Shown: positions 33,785 to 43,629, counted from the first letter of the stretch. The stretch is DNA of 64,000 bases from Symbioplanes lichenis (GCF_030709675.1 NZ_JAUZQD010000005.1:372001-436000); one strand, 5' to 3'. Translations and numbers: made by a program. The notes: generated by a model from the letters alone, not told the origin.

Positions 33785-33804
33785 GTTTCGCTCACCACCG
33801 AAAC
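33785..33804. promoter_or_regulatory. inverted repeat, likely ArsR-type operator
   Basis: GTTTCG (33785-33790) and CGAAAC (33799-33804) form a dyad with an eight-base spacer directly beside the regulator's ATG, in a 58-base divergent promoter region. Confidence 0.55.
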
Positions 33805-33842
33805 CTTAGCCCGCGTACGCCGCCCGCTGTGATCGTGAGCCC

Positions 33843-35087
33843 ATGAGCTCCGCCGCCCCGCCCCGCGCCCGCTATTCGGACGTCTTCGCCGTGCCCGCCT
33901 TCCGAGTGGTCCTCGGCGGCTTCTCCCTGATGCTGATCAGCGACACGGTCAAGATGCTGGCGCTGTCCGTCCTCGTCTACGCGAGCACCGGCTCCCCGCT
34001 GCTGGCGGCCGTCGCGTACGTGTCGGGCTTCCTCCCGCAGGTCTTGGGCGGCACGTTCTTCCTGGCGCTGGCCGACCGCTGGCGCCCCCGGCGGCTCATG
34101 GCCGGTTACGACCTGGTTCGCGCGGCCGTGGTCATTGTCCTCGCCCTTGGGGTGCTGCCTCCGGCGACCGCGATGCTGCTGGTCTTCGCCGCGAGCACGT
34201 TCGCCCCGGTGGCGCAGGCCGCCCGGGCCGCCCTCACCGCCGACCTGCTGACCGGCGACGCGTACGTGCTGGGCCGTTCGCTCTTCTCGGTCGTCTCCGG
34301 CGCCATGCAGGTTCTCGGGGCGGCCGTGGGCGGACTGCTGATCACGGCGACGGGTCCGTACGGTGCGCTGTGGGTCGCGGCGGCCGCGTGCGTCGCCTCG
34401 GCTGTCCTGTCGCGCTGGGGCCTGCCCGACTTCGCGCCCCGGACGGTTCCCGCGCACGGCACGATCAAGGCGACGTGGCAGGTCAACGCGTCACTGCTCC
34501 GCACTCCGGCCATCCGGCGCCTGCTGCTGGCCCAGTGGTTGCCGTCGTCGCTGGCCGTCGGGGCGGAGGGCGTGGTGGTCCCGTACACGGCGTCGCTGGG
34601 CCGGGAATCCGCGGCCGGCCTGCTGCTCGCCGCGGCCGCCGCCGGCATGCTGCTCGGCGACCTGGTGATCGCGCGATTCGTCGCACCGGCGGGGCGCGAG
34701 CGACTGACGCCGTGGCTCGCTGTCCTGCTGGGCGCGCCGCTGATCGCGTACATCGGAAATCCGGGTCTGATCGTCGCCGCCGCCCTGCTCACGGTGGCGA
34801 CGTTCGGCTCGGCCTATCAGCTGGGGCTGGCGCGGCGCTTCCTCGAGGCGGTGCCGTCCGATCGGCTCGGCCAGGCGTTCGGCCTGGCCAACACGGGCAT
34901 CATGGTGGCGCAGGGCCTGGCCGTCGCGGGCGCCGGCGCCCTGGCCGAGGTGGTCCCGCCGGGCGTGGCGATCGCGGTGGCCGGCGCGTGCTCGGCCGTC
35001 GCCGCGCTCGCCCTGCATCGCACCCTGCGCCCACAGTCCGTCGAAGGGTTGACAGCCGACCGGCAAGTCGGTCCGATGGCCGGGTGA
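33843..35087 (+). CDS. major facilitator superfamily transporter
   Basis: This encodes 414 residues with about twelve hydrophobic helices. The cytoplasmic loop between helices 2 and 3 reads ADRWRPRRLMAGYDLVR, a form of the MFS motif A, and the layout (VFAVPAFRVVLGGFSLMLISD start) resembles drug/macrolide efflux-type MFS proteins. It is divergent from the ArsR-like regulator, so export of a compound sensed by that regulator is a reasonable inference. Confidence 0.85.
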   Translation: MSSAAPPRARYSDVFAVPAFRVVLGGFSLMLISDTVKMLALSVLVYASTGSPLLAAVAYVSGFLPQVLGGTFFLALADRWRPRRLMAGYDLVRAAVVIVLALGVLPPATAMLLVFAASTFAPVAQAARAALTADLLTGDAYVLGRSLFSVVSGAMQVLGAAVGGLLITATGPYGALWVAAAACVASAVLSRWGLPDFAPRTVPAHGTIKATWQVNASLLRTPAIRRLLLAQWLPSSLAVGAEGVVVPYTASLGRESAAGLLLAAAAAGMLLGDLVIARFVAPAGRERLTPWLAVLLGAPLIAYIGNPGLIVAAALLTVATFGSAYQLGLARRFLEAVPSDRLGQAFGLANTGIMVAQGLAVAGAGALAEVVPPGVAIAVAGACSAVAALALHRTLRPQSVEGLTADRQVGPMAG

Positions 35088-35203
35088 GGGCTAACGCCCA
35101 TCGCTTGGTCGAGACCGAGCAGCGGCGCGGGGCGGTCGTGATCGCCATCGGGTCGGGAGAGGCCCTGCCGGGATTGTCGTAGGGGCGTGGTCTCATTGGT
35201 GCC

Positions 35204-38200
35204 GTGACCTCGACCCCTGCTGCCGTGCGGCGGCCCGCGTACAGGCTCGTGCGCCGCAGTGCGCCCGCCGCCGACGTGCTGCGGGCGGACGAGGTGCAGC
35301 GGCATGTGATCGAGCACACCGAGGGGCCGCTGCTCGTCGTCGGGGGCCCCGGGACGGGCAAGACGACCACGCTCGTGGAGGCGGTCGCCGCGCGGGTGGC
35401 GTCCGGGGTGGATCCCGAGCGCATCCTGGTGCTCACGTTCGGGCGGCGCGGGGCGGCCGCCTTGCGCGACCGGATCGAGGCGCGGCTCAGCGGGACGGCG
35501 TTCCACGAGCCTCTGGTGCGGACCTTCCACGCGTACGCCTTCGGGCTGCTGCGCCGGGCCGCGGCCGAGCGGGGCGAGCCGTCGCCGCGGTTGCTGACCG
35601 GGCCCGAGCAGGACCTGATCATCCGTGAGCTGCTCGAGGTGGTCGGCGACGACGAGGCCACCGACACCGTGGGCTGGCCCGACGCCCTGCGGCCGGCGCT
35701 GCCCACGCGCGCCTTCGCGCAACAGCTCCGCGACCTCATGCAGCGGGCCGCCGAGCGCGGGGTGACGCCGGTCGAGCTGGCCCGGCTCGGCGAGCGGCTG
35801 GGGCGCGACGACTGGCCGGCGGCGGCGCGGTTCCTCCGCGAATACGTCGCGGTGCTCGCGTTGCGCGACGTGACGACGCGGGGCTCGGCCGCCTACGACC
35901 CGGCGGAGCTGGTGCGGGCCGCGGCGGGGCTGCTGGCCGACGACCCGGCGCTGCTCGAGGCGGAGCGGCGGCGGCTGGAGCATGTCTACGTGGACGAGCT
36001 GGCCGACACCGACCCGGCCCAGATCGAGCTGCTGAGCCTGGTGGCGGGGGGCGGCAAGGCGCTGGTGGCGTTCGGCGACCCGGACTCGTCGATCTACGGC
36101 TTCCGGGGCGCGGACCCGGAGGCGGTGGACGGGTTCCCGGCGCGCTTCCGGACGGCGTCGGGGGCGGTCGCCGAGACGGTGACGGTGCACACGAGCTATC
36201 GGGCGGTGCCGGCGCTGCTCGAGTCGACGAGCCGGGTGGCGCGGCGGATGCGCGGGCGGATGCGGCACCGGCCGTTGCACGCGCCACCCCCGCTGCCCGC
36301 GGCCTCCGATGCGGCCCCCGCCTCTGGCCCGGCTGACGCTTCCGACGCGGCTTCCGCCTCTGGCCCGGCTGACGCTCCCGACGCGGGCGCGGCGATTCCG
36401 GCGCCTCGGGGCTCGGGTGATTCGTCCGAGTCCGGCGATTTGTCCACGGGGGAGGCCGGCGACTCGGGCACCTCCAGCGCGGCGGAGCGTGGGGCGTGGG
36501 ACGGCGAGGCGCGGGCCACCGTGCGGACGTTCCGGTCGTCGACGGGGGAGACCGCGTACATCGCTCATGCCCTGCGGGAGGCGCATCTCCTGCACGGGGT
36601 GCCCTGGTCCCGCATGGCGGTCCTGCTCCGGTCGACCAGCCTGCAGCTGCCGTCGCTGCAGCGGGGCCTCGCCGCGGCGGGCGTGCCGACGGTGACCCTC
36701 GCCGAGGACCTGCCGCTGCACCTCCAGCCCGCCGTCGCCCCGTTCCTGCTGCTCCTGCGGTGTGCGCTCGACCCCGAGGTCCTCGACGAGGAGGCCGCCG
36801 TCGCGCTGCTGCACTCGCCGCTGGGCGGGGCCGATCCGCTGGCCGAGCGGCGGCTGCGGCAGGGTCTGCGCGCGCTGGCGATGGCGGCGGGCGACCGGCG
36901 GCCGTCGGGGGAGCTGCTGGTCGACGCCGTACGCGACCCGGCCGGCCTTGACATGGTCGAGCGCCGCTGGGCCCTGCCCGCCCAGAATGTGTCACGGCTC
37001 ATCGAGACGGCGCGCCGGTCCGCGGCGGCGCCCGGGGCGACGGCCGAGCAGGTGCTCTGGGAGGTGTGGCGGGCGAGCGGGCTGGCCGAGAAGTGGTACG
37101 CCCTGAGCACCCGCGGCGCCCCCGTCGAGCCCGGCGGCGAGGGCGGTCGCGCGCGCCAGTGGCGGGCCGAGGCGGCCGATCGGGATCTCGACGCGATGGT
37201 GGTGCTGTTCGACGCCGCGGCGCGGTTCGTGGACCGGTTGCCGGGGGCGCGGACCGAGGTCTTCCTCGACCACGTGCTCGGGCAGGAGCTGCCCGCGGAC
37301 TCGATCGCGCCCAGCGCCGACCGGGGCGACGCCGTGCGGCTGCTGACCGCGCACGCCGCCAAGGGGCTGGAGTGGGACGTCGTGGTGCTGGCCGGCGTGC
37401 AGGAGGGCATCTGGCCCGACCTGCGATTGCGGGGCAGCCTGCTCGGGTCCGAGCGCCTGGTCGACTTTCTCGCCGGGCGGCCCGCGGCCGGACCGGCGGC
37501 CGTGGTCGGGCAGACGTCGGCGCTGCTCGACGAGGAGCGGCGACTGTTCTATGTGGCGACCACCCGCGCCCGGCGCCAGCTGCTCGTGACGGCGGTCGCC
37601 TCGGCCGGCGTGGGCGGCGCCGACGGCGAGGAGCAGCCGAGCCGCTTCCTGACCGAGCTGGCTTTGCCCGTGCGCCGCGACGACACCCCGCCGGAGGACC
37701 CGGGCGACACGCCGCCCCCCGGCGACACGCCCCCCGACGGCCCCGGCCCCCGCGACACGCCGCGCCTCGGCGACACTCCGGGCGGCTCTTCGCAGGGCGA
37801 CATCGCGGACGACGGTGATCCCGGACCGGTCGAGCCGGATCCCGGCTACGACCCGGACGAGCCCGCGCCCGATGACGACGACTCCGGGACGCTGCGAAGC
37901 GAGCCGGCCGACGACTTCGAGGTGCCGCTCGGCCAGCCGCCCCGGGCGCTCACTTTGTCGGCTCTCGTCGCGGAGTTGCGTACCGTCGTGGTGTCGCAGG
38001 GGGAGACACCCAGCCGGCGGCATGCCGCGGCAGTGCAGCTCGCGGAGCTGGCCAAGGCCGGCGTGCCCGGCGCGCACCCGGACGAGTGGTGGGGGCTGCG
38101 GCCGCTCTCCGACGACCGGCCGCTGGTCGATCCCGGGCAGCCGGTCAAGGTCACGCCGTCCGCGATGGAGAGTGCCATGCGGTGCAGCCTGCGCTGGCTG

Positions 38201-38914
38201 CTCGAACGGCACGGTGGCGCCGCGCCCGCCGGGCCCGCCCAGGGCGTCGGCAACCTGGTGCACGCCGCGGCGATGCTGGCCGAGGACGCGAACGCCGACC
38301 GGGAGCGCCTGGTCGAATATGTCGCCGCCCGTTTCGACGCGATCGAGCTGGCGGCGCGGTGGCTCGCCGGCCCCGAGCAGGAGCGCGCGCAGGGCATGGT
38401 GGACAAGCTGCTGCGCTGGCTGGCCAAGAACCCGCGGCGGCTGCTCGCGATCGAGCACGAGTTCACCGTCCGGCTGGACGATCCCGACCGGCCGATCCAG
38501 CTCACCGGCCGGGTGGACCGGCTCGAGGTGGACGAGCAGGGCCGGCTGGTCGTGATCGATCTCAAGACGGGCCGCACCACGACGGTGTCCGGCGCCGATC
38601 TCGAGGAGCACGCCCAGCTGGCCGGCTATCAGGCGGCCGTCGACGCCGGGGCGTTCGACGAGCTCGGCGCCGGGACGGGCAGCGGCGGGGCGGCGCTCGT
38701 GCAGCTCGGGCCGGGCAAGGAGGCGCGCGAGCAGATGCAGCTGCCGCTGGCCGAGTCGGAGGACCCGGCCTGGGCGTACGCGATGGTCCGCCGCACCGCC
38801 GACACGATGGCCGCCGCGACGTTCTCCGCCGTGGCCAACTCGAAGTGCCGGGTGTGCCCGGTCCGCAGCAGTTGCCCGATCAGTGGCCATGGCCGCCAGG
38901 TAGTGGAGCCGTGA
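35204..38914 (+). CDS. adnA: AdnA-type helicase-nuclease subunit
   Basis: This encodes 1236 residues: an SF1A UvrD-like motor with Walker A GGPGTGKT at 47-54, a diverged motif II (YVDELADTDPAQ), GFRGADPEAV, and LLTAHAAKGLEWDVVVLAGVQ, then a C-terminal PD-(D/E)XK nuclease (TGRVDRLEV, VVIDLKTGRTTT). Four cysteines at 994, 1215, 1218 and 1224 (C...C-x2-C-x5-C) fit the iron-sulfur staple of AddB/AdnA nucleases. Two low-complexity inserts (~363-425 Ala/Ser/Asp; ~825-900 Pro/Asp/Thr) lengthen it beyond the ~1050 residues of mycobacterial AdnA. With adnB it resects DNA double-strand breaks. The stop overlaps the adnB start (GTGA). Confidence 0.86.
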   Translation: MTSTPAAVRRPAYRLVRRSAPAADVLRADEVQRHVIEHTEGPLLVVGGPGTGKTTTLVEAVAARVASGVDPERILVLTFGRRGAAALRDRIEARLSGTAFHEPLVRTFHAYAFGLLRRAAAERGEPSPRLLTGPEQDLIIRELLEVVGDDEATDTVGWPDALRPALPTRAFAQQLRDLMQRAAERGVTPVELARLGERLGRDDWPAAARFLREYVAVLALRDVTTRGSAAYDPAELVRAAAGLLADDPALLEAERRRLEHVYVDELADTDPAQIELLSLVAGGGKALVAFGDPDSSIYGFRGADPEAVDGFPARFRTASGAVAETVTVHTSYRAVPALLESTSRVARRMRGRMRHRPLHAPPPLPAASDAAPASGPADASDAASASGPADAPDAGAAIPAPRGSGDSSESGDLSTGEAGDSGTSSAAERGAWDGEARATVRTFRSSTGETAYIAHALREAHLLHGVPWSRMAVLLRSTSLQLPSLQRGLAAAGVPTVTLAEDLPLHLQPAVAPFLLLLRCALDPEVLDEEAAVALLHSPLGGADPLAERRLRQGLRALAMAAGDRRPSGELLVDAVRDPAGLDMVERRWALPAQNVSRLIETARRSAAAPGATAEQVLWEVWRASGLAEKWYALSTRGAPVEPGGEGGRARQWRAEAADRDLDAMVVLFDAAARFVDRLPGARTEVFLDHVLGQELPADSIAPSADRGDAVRLLTAHAAKGLEWDVVVLAGVQEGIWPDLRLRGSLLGSERLVDFLAGRPAAGPAAVVGQTSALLDEERRLFYVATTRARRQLLVTAVASAGVGGADGEEQPSRFLTELALPVRRDDTPPEDPGDTPPPGDTPPDGPGPRDTPRLGDTPGGSSQGDIADDGDPGPVEPDPGYDPDEPAPDDDDSGTLRSEPADDFEVPLGQPPRALTLSALVAELRTVVVSQGETPSRRHAAAVQLAELAKAGVPGAHPDEWWGLRPLSDDRPLVDPGQPVKVTPSAMESAMRCSLRWLLERHGGAAPAGPAQGVGNLVHAAAMLAEDANADRERLVEYVAARFDAIELAARWLAGPEQERAQGMVDKLLRWLAKNPRRLLAIEHEFTVRLDDPDRPIQLTGRVDRLEVDEQGRLVVIDLKTGRTTTVSGADLEEHAQLAGYQAAVDAGAFDELGAGTGSGGAALVQLGPGKEAREQMQLPLAESEDPAWAYAMVRRTADTMAAATFSAVANSKCRVCPVRSSCPISGHGRQVVEP

Positions 38915-41900
38915 CGCAGCCCTCCCTCTTCCCCGACGCCGCTCCCCGCCCGCGCCGCCGCGCCGACGCCGGCCCCCGCTACACCCCGGTGGAGCTGGCG
39001 AAACTGCTGCGCCTGCACGCGCCCACCCCGGAGCAGGCCGCGATCATCTCGGCGCCGGTCGAGCCCGTGCTCGTCGTCGCGGGCGCCGGCTCCGGCAAGA
39101 CCGAGACGATGGCCTCCCGGGTGGTCTGGCTGGTCGCCAACGGGTACGCCCACCCCGACGAGATCCTCGGCCTCACGTTCACCCGCAAGGCCGCCGGCGA
39201 GCTCGCGCACCGCGTCCGGGTCCGGCTGGGCCAGCTGGTACGCCGCCTCGGGCGCCAGGACGCGCTGGCCGGCGAGCCGACCGTGGCGACCTACCACTCG
39301 TACGCGGCCCGCGTCGTCACCGAGCACGGCCTCCGCGCCGGCTACGAGCCGTCCGCCCGGCTGCTCACCGAGGCGGCGCGGTGGCAGATCGTCGACTCGA
39401 TCGTCCGCTCGTACACGGGGGAGATGACCGGGCTGAACCGCGCGCCCGGCACCGTGACCGACGACGTGCTCGCGCTCTCCGGCGAACTGGCCGAGCACCT
39501 GGTCACGCCGGACGACCTGGCCGCGTGGACCGGGCGCTTCTTCGCCGACGTGCAGTCGCTGCCCGGCCGCGTCTACAAGGACGTCGCCGACATGCTGGGC
39601 CGCCAGCGGCACCGGCTGACCCTGCTGCCGCTGGTCCGCCGCTACGAGCAGCGCAAACTCGACCTCGAGGCCATGGACTTCGGCGACCAGATGGCCCGCG
39701 CCGCCCTCGTCGCCCGCCACCACCCCGAGGTCGGCGCCATCGAACGCGGCCGGTTCAAGATCGTGCTCCTCGACGAGTACCAGGACACCAGCCACGCCCA
39801 GGTCGTCCTTCTCAACGCCCTCTTCGGCGGCGGCCACCCGGTGACGGCGGTCGGCGACCCGTGCCAGTCGATCTACGGCTGGCGGGGCGCCTCGGCGGGC
39901 ACGCTGGACCGCTTCCCCGCCGAGTTCACCGGCCCCGGCGGCCGCGAGGCCTGGGTGCTGTCCCTGACCCGCAGCTGGCGCAACCGCCCCGAGATCCTCC
40001 AGGTCGCCAACACCCTGTCCCGCCCGCTGCGTGCCGCCGGAGCGCGCGTCGCCGAGCTCATCCCGGCCCAGCGCGTGGCCGACCAGGTGGGCCGCCGCAC
40101 GGTCGCCTGCGCACTGCTGGAGACGTACGCGGACGAGGCCGGCTGGATCGCCGACAGCATGCTGGCCGCCTGGCGCGCCGCCGCCCGCCTCCCCGACGCC
40201 CTGCCCGGTGACATCCCCGTCGACCAGCGCCCGACCAGCGCGGTCCTGGTCCGCGTCCGCAGCCAGATCCCGGCCCTCGAGGAAGCCCTGCGCGCCCGCG
40301 GCCTCCCGGTCGAGGTGGTCGGCCTGGGCGGTCTCCTCGACACCCCGGAGGTACGCGATGTGGTCTGCACCATGCGAGTCCTCGCCGACCCGACCGACGG
40401 CGCGTCGCTCCTCCGCCTCCTGACCGGCGCCCGCTGGCGCATCGGCCCCCGCGACCTGGTCGCCCTGCACCGCCGCTCCCGCGCGATCGCCGCAGCCCGA
40501 GCGGCCGCGAGTGGCTTGTCGGCGCCGCCCGATGAGAGCGTTTTCGGGGGCGTTTCGGGGGAAAGCGCTTCCGCCGGTGGGGCTGTTGTTGCGGGCGCCG
40601 GCGCTGGTGTTCCTGCGGGAAGCGCTTCCTCCGGGGCGCCCGCCACTTCCGGGGCGCCCGCTGCCTTTGAGAGCGCTTCCGTTCCTGTGCCTCCGCCGCC
40701 GGACGACATCGTGGGTGATCACCTCGACGACGCGACGCTCGTGGAGGCGATGGCGGACCTCGGGGCGGCGCAGCAGTACTCGCAGGAGGGCTTCGCGCGG
40801 CTCCGGGCGTACAGCAGGGAGCTGGCCGAGCTGCGGCAGCGCCTGGACCAGCCCCTCCCCGACCTGGTCGCCGACATCGAGCGCACCATCGGCCTCGACG
40901 TGGAGGTCGCCGTGCGCGGCTGGGCGGCGGGCGACGCCGGGCTGGCCCGCGGGCACCTCGACGCGCTCGGCGACGTCGCGGCCCGCTATGCCGGGGACAC
41001 CGACGGGGGGACGCTGGCCGGCTTCCTGGCCTTCCTGGACGCGGCCGAGGAGGAGGAACGCGGTCTCACTCCGGGCCAGGTCGACGTCGTCGAGGGCGCG
41101 GTGCAGATTTTGACCGCCCACGCGGCTAAGGGCCTCGAGTGGGACATTGTCTCCGTCGCCGGCCTCACCAAGAACGTCTGGCCCGGCATGACCCGCGGCT
41201 CGGACAACTATCTGGGCGGCATCGGCGTGCTGCCGTTCCCCCTGCGCGGGGACGCCGGCGGCCTGCCGGAGCTCGACCTCGGGGAGGCCGTCGACCAGAA
41301 GGACGTCAACGCGGCGCTGACCGCTTTCGGAGGGGCGTGGCGGGAGCACGATGAGCGGGAGGAGCGCCGGCTCGCGTACGTGGCGGTGACCCGGCCCCGC
41401 CGGCTCCTGCTCGCCTCCGGCTACTGGTGGGGCGACGGGGTGAAGCGGCCGCGCGGACCGTCGGTGTTTCTGTCCGAGATCCGGGCGTCGTGCCTGGAAG
41501 GAGCCGGTCAGGTCGAGCACTGGGCGCCCGAGCCGGCCGCCGACGCCACCAACCCGAGCGCCGAGCAGGTCGCCTCGGCGGAGTGGCCCTCGGACCCGCT
41601 CGGCGCCCGCCGCCCGGCCATGGCCGCGGCCGCCGACCTGATCCGCCGGATGATCGCCGCCCCGGACCCCGCGAGCGCGTCGGTCGTCACCGCCATGTCC
41701 GCAGCTGCCGCCTCGGCCGCCGCCGCTGATGCCGCCGCTGAGTTCGTCGAGTTGGCCGAGGCGGATCCTGAGGTCGCGGCGCGCGCCGGGCTGGCCGCTG
41801 ACCTGGTCGGACTGCCCACCTCGGGCGCCGATCCCACCGATCCCACCGATCCCGCCGAAGCTGCCGGCCCTTCCCCCGCCGCCGGTCCGGTCGACCCCGA

Positions 41901-42582
41901 CATCGAGCGCTGGCGGCGGGAGGCTGCCCTCCTCCTCGCCGAACGCGAGGAACGCGCCCGCCGCGAGGGCCCCCTCGACGTCGCGATCCCGTCCCACCTG
42001 TCCGTGTCGCAGCTGGTGGTGCTGCGGCGAGACCCCCAACTGCTCGCCCGTACGCTCCGCCGCCCCCTGCCGCACCGCCCGGCCCCGCAGGCCCGGCGCG
42101 GGACGGCGTTCCACGCGTGGCTCGAACAGCGCTACGGCACCGTGCGCCTCCTCGACCTCGACGAACTGCCCGGCGCGGCGGACGACGACGCGGCCGCCGA
42201 CGAGGAGCTGGCCGCGTTGCAGGAGGCGTTCCTGGCCGGGGAGTGGGCCGGCCGTACGCCCCTCGACGTCGAAGTCCCCTTCGCCACCACCGTCGCCGGC
42301 GTCGTCCTCCGGGGCCGCATCGACGCCGTGTTCGCCGAGCCCGGCGGCCGCTACGACGTGATCGACTGGAAGACCGGCCGGCGCCCCGCCACGGCGGACG
42401 CGGCGGCGGCCACGGTGCAGCTGGCCGCGTACAGGATGGCGTGGGCGACCCTCGCCGGCGTGCCGGTCAGCCGGGTCCGGGCGGGCTTCCACTACGTGCG
42501 GGAGGGGGTCACCGTACGCCCGGCCGACCTCCTCGACGCCGACGGCCTGGCCGCCCTGATCACCGACCTCCCCTCGATCTAG
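38911..42582 (+). CDS. adnB: AdnB-type helicase-nuclease subunit
   Basis: This encodes 1223 residues: an SF1A motor with a Q-motif (TPEQAAII), Walker A AGAGSGKT at 57-64, a canonical DEYQDTSHAQ motif II, YGWRGASAGTLDRFP and LTAHAAKGLEWDIVSVAGL, and a C-terminal nuclease domain with GTAFHAWLEQRYG, VLRGRIDAVF and YDVIDWKTGRRP. It lacks the four-cysteine staple, as expected for AdnB. A ~70-residue Gly/Ala/Ser/Pro insert (~528-600) and a second Ala-rich segment near 925-960 are extra to the family. GTG at 38911 overlaps the adnA stop. Confidence 0.87.
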   Translation: MTQPSLFPDAAPRPRRRADAGPRYTPVELAKLLRLHAPTPEQAAIISAPVEPVLVVAGAGSGKTETMASRVVWLVANGYAHPDEILGLTFTRKAAGELAHRVRVRLGQLVRRLGRQDALAGEPTVATYHSYAARVVTEHGLRAGYEPSARLLTEAARWQIVDSIVRSYTGEMTGLNRAPGTVTDDVLALSGELAEHLVTPDDLAAWTGRFFADVQSLPGRVYKDVADMLGRQRHRLTLLPLVRRYEQRKLDLEAMDFGDQMARAALVARHHPEVGAIERGRFKIVLLDEYQDTSHAQVVLLNALFGGGHPVTAVGDPCQSIYGWRGASAGTLDRFPAEFTGPGGREAWVLSLTRSWRNRPEILQVANTLSRPLRAAGARVAELIPAQRVADQVGRRTVACALLETYADEAGWIADSMLAAWRAAARLPDALPGDIPVDQRPTSAVLVRVRSQIPALEEALRARGLPVEVVGLGGLLDTPEVRDVVCTMRVLADPTDGASLLRLLTGARWRIGPRDLVALHRRSRAIAAARAAASGLSAPPDESVFGGVSGESASAGGAVVAGAGAGVPAGSASSGAPATSGAPAAFESASVPVPPPPDDIVGDHLDDATLVEAMADLGAAQQYSQEGFARLRAYSRELAELRQRLDQPLPDLVADIERTIGLDVEVAVRGWAAGDAGLARGHLDALGDVAARYAGDTDGGTLAGFLAFLDAAEEEERGLTPGQVDVVEGAVQILTAHAAKGLEWDIVSVAGLTKNVWPGMTRGSDNYLGGIGVLPFPLRGDAGGLPELDLGEAVDQKDVNAALTAFGGAWREHDEREERRLAYVAVTRPRRLLLASGYWWGDGVKRPRGPSVFLSEIRASCLEGAGQVEHWAPEPAADATNPSAEQVASAEWPSDPLGARRPAMAAAADLIRRMIAAPDPASASVVTAMSAAAASAAAADAAAEFVELAEADPEVAARAGLAADLVGLPTSGADPTDPTDPAEAAGPSPAAGPVDPDIERWRREAALLLAEREERARREGPLDVAIPSHLSVSQLVVLRRDPQLLARTLRRPLPHRPAPQARRGTAFHAWLEQRYGTVRLLDLDELPGAADDDAAADEELAALQEAFLAGEWAGRTPLDVEVPFATTVAGVVLRGRIDAVFAEPGGRYDVIDWKTGRRPATADAAAATVQLAAYRMAWATLAGVPVSRVRAGFHYVREGVTVRPADLLDADGLAALITDLPSI

Positions 42583-42693
42583 CGACCCACCGCCTGGCGA
42601 CCCGCCGCAGCCGCAGCTCAGGCCGCCCTCGGAACCCACCGCGCTCTCATGGCCCCCCGTGGCGTCCCTCGGAGAACCCGCGGCGGCGTCGTT

Positions 42694-43101
42694 CTAAAGT
42701 CCCGCCGCAGCCAAAAGGTGGAGGAGGGCCGCCGCGTACGCCTCCTCGACCGTCGCCGCGCCGAACGTCCGGCTCTCACCCAGCAGAGTGATGTCCGCCT
42801 CCCACCCCGCGCCAGTGCGCCGCAGCGTCTGGAACGTCGCGCCGAGCAGCTCGCGCAGCTGGTCCTCGCGGGGCAGCCACAGCGCCTCGTCCAGCTCCAC
42901 GTCGTCGAGCGCCCACTCGGTCGTGCCGTTGAAGCCGATCACGCGCCCCTCCGGCAGCGTGTGCACCTCGATCGTCATGTTGCTCAGGACGAACACGTCC
43001 TCGTCGAGGTCCCGATCCGGGATCGCGAACCGGTCGCCGGGACCCGGTTTCCACTCCAGCCCGGCCTCCCTGAGCTGCCGTGCCAATTGCACGCTGATCA
43101 C
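42694..43101 (-). CDS. conserved hypothetical protein, 135 residues
   Basis: This begins [20 protein letters not shown], continues [47 protein letters not shown], and ends in an alanine-rich helix ([19 protein letters not shown]). I recall closely similar proteins throughout Micromonosporaceae and Streptomyces, some labelled as pilus assembly CpaE, but no CpaE ATPase motif is present and I would not use that name. It is soluble, with no signal peptide. It is divergent from the cold-shock gene. Confidence 0.75.
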   Translation of the reverse strand: MISVQLARQLREAGLEWKPGPGDRFAIPDRDLDEDVFVLSNMTIEVHTLPEGRVIGFNGTTEWALDDVELDEALWLPREDQLRELLGATFQTLRRTGAGWEADITLLGESRTFGAATVEEAYAAALLHLLAAAGL

Positions 43102-43164
43102 GGGCGAACCCCCCTTTCCGTGCTAGGCTCCCAAGCGTTGTCAGTTTGGTTCCCAAGTACTCAG

Positions 43165-43199
43165 GAGCGCCTGTGGGGAAGTCTGCCCGAGGCGCTCTT
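43165..43199 (+). promoter_or_regulatory. hairpin in the cold-shock gene leader region
   Basis: GAGCGCCT (43165-43172) and AGGCGCTC (43190-43197) form an 8-bp stem with a 17-base loop, followed by TTT, 127 bases before the csp ATG. It could be a leader structure or an upstream terminator. Confidence 0.45.
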
Positions 43200-43325
43200 T
43201 GTCGTAACCCGGGTTTCTCCGGTACGGGCGATCAGTACGGCGACACGAGACCCACAGAAAGCGGGTCTTACCACCTCGCTCAGGTCCATAATGGCCCGGA
43301 GCGATCGACCGTCGAGGAGACGAGC

Positions 43326-43529
43326 ATGGTTACCGGCGTTGTGAAGTGGTTCAACGCGGACAAGGGCTTCGGGTTCATCACCCCTGACGACGGCGGCGCC
43401 GACGTCTTCGCCCACTTCTCCGCGATCCAGATGTCCGGCTACCGCAGCCTGGACGAGAACCAGCGCGTGGAGTTCGAGGTCACCCAGGGCCAGAAGGGCC
43501 CGCAGGCCGCGAACATCCGCGCCGTCTGA
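43326..43529 (+). CDS. cold-shock protein, CspA family
   Basis: This 67-residue OB-fold nucleic-acid chaperone has RNP1 KGFGFI at residues 13-18 and RNP2-like DVFAHFSAI near 27-35. The ATG at 43326 follows GGAG; an upstream in-frame start would add an unrelated arginine-rich segment. The ~220-base upstream gap is long for a short gene, as expected for a structured csp 5' leader, and a strong terminator follows 22 bases after the stop. Confidence 0.95.
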   Translation: MVTGVVKWFNADKGFGFITPDDGGADVFAHFSAIQMSGYRSLDENQRVEFEVTQGQKGPQAANIRAV

Positions 43530-43551
43530 GTCCAGCCCCTGCGCTGACGCC

Positions 43552-43586
43552 CGACGCCGGCACCCGAGAGCGGGGTGCCGGCGTCG
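43552..43586 (+). terminator. terminator after the cold-shock gene
   Basis: CGACGCCGGCACCC (43552-43565) pairs with the segment GGGTGCCGGCGTCG ending at 43586 around a short GAGAGC-containing loop, a 14-bp stem without a U-run. Confidence 0.8.
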
Positions 43587-43629
43587 CCGCATTCTCACGC
43601 CCGTCACCGGCCCGCCCGGCCCGCCGCGT

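Noticed and set aside
35085..35182. A short frame between the MFS gene and adnA
   Set aside because: It is only the tail of a shadow frame through the MFS gene and lacks its own start signals.
38629..42639. A 1336-codon open frame antisense to adnB
   Set aside because: High-GC codon bias leaves antisense frames open; it has no domain, no ribosome binding site and mirrors a well-supported gene.
42694..43101. CpaE pilus-assembly annotation for this gene
   Set aside because: No P-loop or ParA-like motif is present and no other pilus gene is nearby.
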